Below are positions 26,501 to 28,503 of a stretch of 28,503 bases of DNA, piece after piece. This stretch comes from JANOQP01 sp044227705. GTDB lineage: Bacteria > Bacteroidota > Bacteroidia > Chitinophagales > Saprospiraceae. Made by a program: the position numbers and the translations under genes. The DNA is taken from positions 1 through 28,503 of the forward strand of contig JBGAWE010000027.1 in assembly GCA_044227705.1 (NCBI GenBank), read 5' to 3'. The notes below the pieces were generated by a model. That model saw only the letters and a program-made list of their open reading frames with translations, ran no database searches and was not told the origin of the DNA. The stretch's first letter is position 1. The number at the start of each line of letters is the position of its first letter.

Positions 26501-27180
26501 GTGTACGGCGGCACGCCCGACATGGCACCCGCGTGCAACGTGGCGGTGCCGCCGCCGCAGACCTGGGCGTTGTTGAGCATTATCCAGATGCCCTCGGCCG
26601 TGTTGTTGTCGATGGTGACGGAGGAGGCCGAAGTGCAGTTGTTCGCATCGGTGACGGTCACCGTGTAGGAGCCGAAGGCCAGCCCGGTGGCCTGGATGGC
26701 GGTCTGCCCGTTCGACCATTTGTAGGTGTAAGGCGGTGTGCCGCCGTAGCCCCAGACCTGTGCGATGCCGTTGGCCTGGAACTGGCAGAGCTGCCCTTGC
26801 ACCTGCGCTGCGCCCGAGCCGAGGGCCGTCGGCTGCTGCACCTCCTTCTGGTCGGTGGCCATAGCGCCGGTCGCGTCCATCACGACGACGGTGTAAAAGC
26901 CCGCCGTCAGGCCGGTGATGGTGGCGGTGGTCTTGCCGTTCGACCATTGGTAGGTGTAAGGCCCGGTGCCGCCGCTGGCGGTGACGGTGAGCGCGCCGTT
27001 CGCGCCGCCGTTGCAGGTGACGTTCGTCACCGCGAACGAGAGGCTGATGGCCGTGGTGGTTTTCGCCGCTTCTTCCGTGTTGTTTTTCGCAAATGCCACA
27101 GAGGGGGAAGACCAAAACGCAACCAGCAGGGCCAGCACGGATGCCAGCCGGAGAGAGTGTAAAACTGCTTTTTGTCCCAT
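23536..27180 (-). CDS. Giant secreted SprB-repeat protein with SdrD-B-like domain and T9SS sorting domain
   Basis: 1214 residues from the ATG at 27180, chosen because it directly precedes a signal peptide (cleavage near VAFA, residue 30); a 63-residue extension has no such feature. Residues about 45-795 are ten SprB-like repeats of about 72-76 residues, each with the pattern C...GGSATA.ASGGT.PYTYKW.NG.TT.T.TNL..GTYTVTVTD..GCT. Residues about 795-920 resemble an SdrD B-like domain (IGDYVWYDDSQNGYQDP, opening with calcium-site-like Asp/Asn). A further beta region leads to a C-terminal type A sorting domain over the last 80 residues (FSPNPVTEASGELTIQN..., ending VRLSKIVK). It should be exported by Sec, then sent across the outer membrane by the type IX system and attached or released. 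SprB itself is a gliding adhesin; adhesion is likely here, gliding is not shown. Confidence 0.93.
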   Translation of the reverse strand: MGQKAVLHSLRLASVLALLVAFWSSPSVAFAKNNTEEAAKTTTAISLSFAVTNVTCNGGANGALTVTASGGTGPYTYQWSNGKTTATITGLTAGFYTVVVMDATGAMATDQKEVQQPTALGSGAAQVQGQLCQFQANGIAQVWGYGGTPPYTYKWSNGQTAIQATGLAFGSYTVTVTDANNCTSASSVTIDNNTAEGIWIMLNNAQVCGGGTATLHAGAMSGVPPYTYQWSPGGQTTQDITVGPGTYTVTIGDQTGCSGVKTATVTSVPGVNATASATNAGCGGSTGSATANASGGSGSYSYKWNTGATSQTITNLAPGTYTVTVSDNNASGCTAVASATVQGGGSGLNVNATVNSNANCANTGGSATASATGGTGSFTYKWNTGATTATISNLGSGTYTVTVTDGAGCTGSASTTVNQTGGPTGSATANSSATCTTGGSATASGSGGTSPYTYKWDNGQTTATATNLAVGTHSVTITDAAGCTATASVNITGSTNPTVSATALTQANCTSGGSASATASGGTTPYSYKWDNGQTTATATNLSIGTHTVTVTDGGGCTATASVNITGSTNAPSVTVSVVSQATCSTGGSATANPSGGTSPYTYKWDNNQTTQTATNLAGGTHTVTVTDAGGCTTTGSVTITVQGAPTASAVVNTNAVCNLGGSATATASGGTPAYTFKWDNNQTTATATNLAPGSHTVTVTDSKGCTATASVTIQATNGSVSLTTTVISNAVCGTGGSASAAASNGTTPYTYKWSNNATTATISNLAPGSYTVTATDANGCTASKSVTITDNPGAKIGDYVWYDDSQNGYQDPAETNGVGGISVKLQTAGADNNFGTADDVTVKSTTTSATGYYLFDCIPPGGYILYFQGLPTGYQWSKKDAANNDCLDSDVNSAGRTDPFTVTAGQPDNLCYDAGIHTACDNVTSPGSICCDQTICEGGTPAQLYNTLLPFGGVGNIEYQWLQLVQIGGAPAQWVPIPGATSVNYQPGPLYQTSSFMRCARREGCVAYLESNIVTVTVKPAGSQGCPTPYISVKGTVVGSTIDVAWVTTPEFIDLVYTLEHSMDKIGWDAIAIVPGQHSSTADNAYRFTDNTPMAGVNYYRVKRTNAQGEVTYSDILEVAMHVDIHHSIKFSPNPVTEASGELTIQNMMQYDKPVTIDFIDPSGKLLHTTTIQPNTTAKKLVDLSGYPSGIFFARIRFGDGAVETVRLSKIVK
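24800..27040 (-). repeat. Coding tandem array of ten SprB-like repeats (about 220 bp each)
   Basis: Ten consecutive units inside the secreted protein. Units 6 to 9 (roughly 25020-25920) are the most alike at DNA level, sharing long near-identical stretches such as the one encoding YTYKWDN; the outer units are more divergent. This pattern suggests recent duplication or gene conversion in the middle of the array. Confidence 0.88.
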
Positions 27181-27504
27181 GGGAACTGTCCGTTTAGGTA
27201 AAAAATTGAGTGAAAAAAGTGATGTTCCGTAAAGTCTGTCTTCCAAAAATATCGACGGCTCTGGGAAGGAAAAGGCTAGGCAGGCGTGGCGGATTAAAGA
27301 AGCGGGTCTTGGAACAATTGGCGAGCAAGTCGATGACTTTATTCGGCCAAAAGTAGCTCGATGGCCCAAAACTCGGCTTTTTCGCCCATGTTTTTGCCGG
27401 AAAGGTCGCCCAAACGCGGGTTTTACTTAAGCTGCTGCCGACTGCTCACCGGCTTTGCCCGTCCGCGCGGGGATTGTTGGGTTCGCGGCACCGAGCGGTT
27501 CCGG
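27181..27504. other. Intergenic region between mgtE and the SprB-repeat gene
   Basis: 324 bp, both flanking genes on the minus strand. It should hold the mgtE terminator and the next promoter. Two TAnnTTTG-type matches exist on the minus strand (27244-27251 and 27348-27355). No convincing terminator hairpin and no gene seen. Confidence 0.5.
27244..27251 (-). promoter_or_regulatory. Possible -7 element of the SprB-repeat gene
   Basis: Reads TATTTTTG (TAnnTTTG) on the minus strand, about 64 nt before the ATG. No clear TTTG at -33. A second candidate, TACTTTTG at 27348-27355, would give a leader of about 160 nt. Confidence 0.4.
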
Positions 27505-28503
27505 TCAGAGCAGCTTCCCGGTCAGGAACAGGGCCGAGACCGAGAAGTAGATGACCAATCCCGTCACATCGACCAGCGTGGCCACGAACGGCGCGGAGGC
27601 CGTTGCCGGGTCGAGGCCGACCCGGCGCAGGACGAACGGGATGAGCGACCCCGAGAGCGTTCCCCACATCACGATCAGGACGAGCGAGACGCTGACGCTG
27701 ATTGCGATCCACGGCCAGTGCGGGCCGTAGTCGTAGAGGCCCGCCTCTTGCCAGACCGCTATGCGCAACAGCCCTATCGCCCCCAGGATGAGGCCGAGGA
27801 GCAGCCCACTGAACAGCTCTTTTTTCATGACGTACCACCAGTCGCGCAGTTGCAGCTCCTTTAGGGCCATGGCGCGGATGATGAGCGAGGCCGCTTGAGA
27901 TCCGCTGTTGCCCCCGCTCGATATGATGAGCGGCACGAACAGCGCCAAGACGACCGCCCGGGCAATCTCGCCGTCGAAATAGCCCATCGCCGAGGCGGTC
28001 AGCATCTCGCTCAGGAAGAGCACGATGAGCCACGCCGCCCGCTTCCGCACGAGGTCGAGCGGGCGCGTGGAGGTGTACGAGAGGTCGAGGCCCTCCGTGC
28101 CGCCGAACTTCTGGATGTCCTCCGTGTCGCGCCGCTCGATGCGGTCGAGGATGTCGTCGGCGGTGACGATGCCCACCAGCACGCCCTTCTCGCTCACGAC
28201 GGGCAGGGCCGAGCGGTCGTACTTTTCAAAGACGGAGATGGCGTCCTCCGCCGGCTGCGTCGCGCGCAGGCAGATGAAGGAGCCGTCCATCAGGCTCTCG
28301 ACGGACGCCTCGGAATCGGCCAGCAGGAAGCGGCCGATCTGTATGTCGTCAATAAGGTTGCTCGCCTCGTCGACGACGTAGAGGTAGTTGAGCGTCTCCG
28401 CCTTCTTGCCGTGCTTTTTGACGTGGGAGAGGGTCTGCCCGACGGTCCAGTCCTTTTTTACCTGGACGTAGAGCGGGGTCATCATCCGGCCAACGGAGCC
28501 TTC
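27505..28503 (-). CDS. mgtE: Magnesium transporter MgtE, N-terminus beyond the window
   Basis: 333 codons are present and the frame stays open to the window edge. The edge codons read EGSVGR before MMTPLYVQV, matching the EGSxGRxMT phrase that joins the MgtE N-domain to its CBS pair, so the Met codons at 28485 are internal and about 130 residues are missing. Two CBS domains (about the first 135 visible residues, including LPVVSEKGVLVGIVTADDIL) are followed by five membrane helices with the hallmark motifs PLIISSGGNSGSQAASLIIRA and DPATASAPFVATLVDVTGL; the latter Asp lines the Mg2+ pore. In MgtE the cytosolic domains sense Mg2+ and gate the channel. Cut by the window, not by mutation. Confidence 0.95.
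   Translation of the reverse strand, partial: EGSVGRMMTPLYVQVKKDWTVGQTLSHVKKHGKKAETLNYLYVVDEASNLIDDIQIGRFLLADSEASVESLMDGSFICLRATQPAEDAISVFEKYDRSALPVVSEKGVLVGIVTADDILDRIERRDTEDIQKFGGTEGLDLSYTSTRPLDLVRKRAAWLIVLFLSEMLTASAMGYFDGEIARAVVLALFVPLIISSGGNSGSQAASLIIRAMALKELQLRDWWYVMKKELFSGLLLGLILGAIGLLRIAVWQEAGLYDYGPHWPWIAISVSVSLVLIVMWGTLSGSLIPFVLRRVGLDPATASAPFVATLVDVTGLVIYFSVSALFLTGKLL

Noticed and set aside
24427..27162. Long plus-strand open frames across the SprB-repeat array
   Set aside because: Gly/Arg/Val-rich repeats mirror the coding repeats on the other strand and lack a start context or known domain.

Overview
The window looks like a GC-rich member of the Bacteroidota, probably of the Saprospiria/Lewinella type. 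This is inferred from gene families and was not tested against a database. The pointers are a cytochrome b558-type SdhC, a T9SS-type C-terminal sorting domain on a giant SprB-repeat protein, a DUF3857/transglutaminase protein, a TonB-receptor-like barrel with a carboxypeptidase-regulatory N-terminus, and promoters of the TTTG / TAnnTTTG type.

Layout, left to right. 19-4258 (minus) is a tight three-gene operon with ATGA overlaps. In transcription order it encodes a SIR2-like + TIR-like protein, a STAND NTPase with one membrane helix, and an exported leucine-rich-repeat protein. It reads like a split NLR-type immune or cell-death system whose repeat sensor lies across the membrane from its effector, and it is the most interesting item here. 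4525-7068 is bamA, ending in a strong intrinsic terminator. 7233-11060 (minus) is a TPR + DUF3857 + transglutaminase-fold periplasmic protein. 11242-13680 is an outer-membrane receptor-like barrel. 13695-14726 (minus) holds two small helical proteins of unknown function, divergent from an unknown membrane protein (14799-15800). 15969-18101 is coaX followed by an outer-membrane barrel protein. 18256-18756 (minus) is an unknown soluble protein.

18883-22474 carries sdhC and sdhA, which would normally be adjacent. Here they are separated by about 980 bp holding a 21-bp tandem repeat (nine degenerate copies) and an AT-rich orphan gene bracketed by two opposed copies of a short hairpin element. Further copies of that element lie near 7.2 kb and probably 15.9 kb. 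sdhB does not follow sdhA. Instead there is an AT-rich two-helix membrane protein and decayed gene debris: a nucleotidyltransferase cut by a stop codon and the tail of an alpha/beta hydrolase. This stretch looks like a hotspot of insertion and decay inside a core respiratory operon.

23536-27180 (minus) is a 1214-residue secreted protein with ten SprB-like repeats, an SdrD-B-like domain and a T9SS sorting domain, closed by a clear terminator. The right edge holds a truncated mgtE (minus). No tRNA, rRNA, CRISPR array, transposase or integrase was seen.
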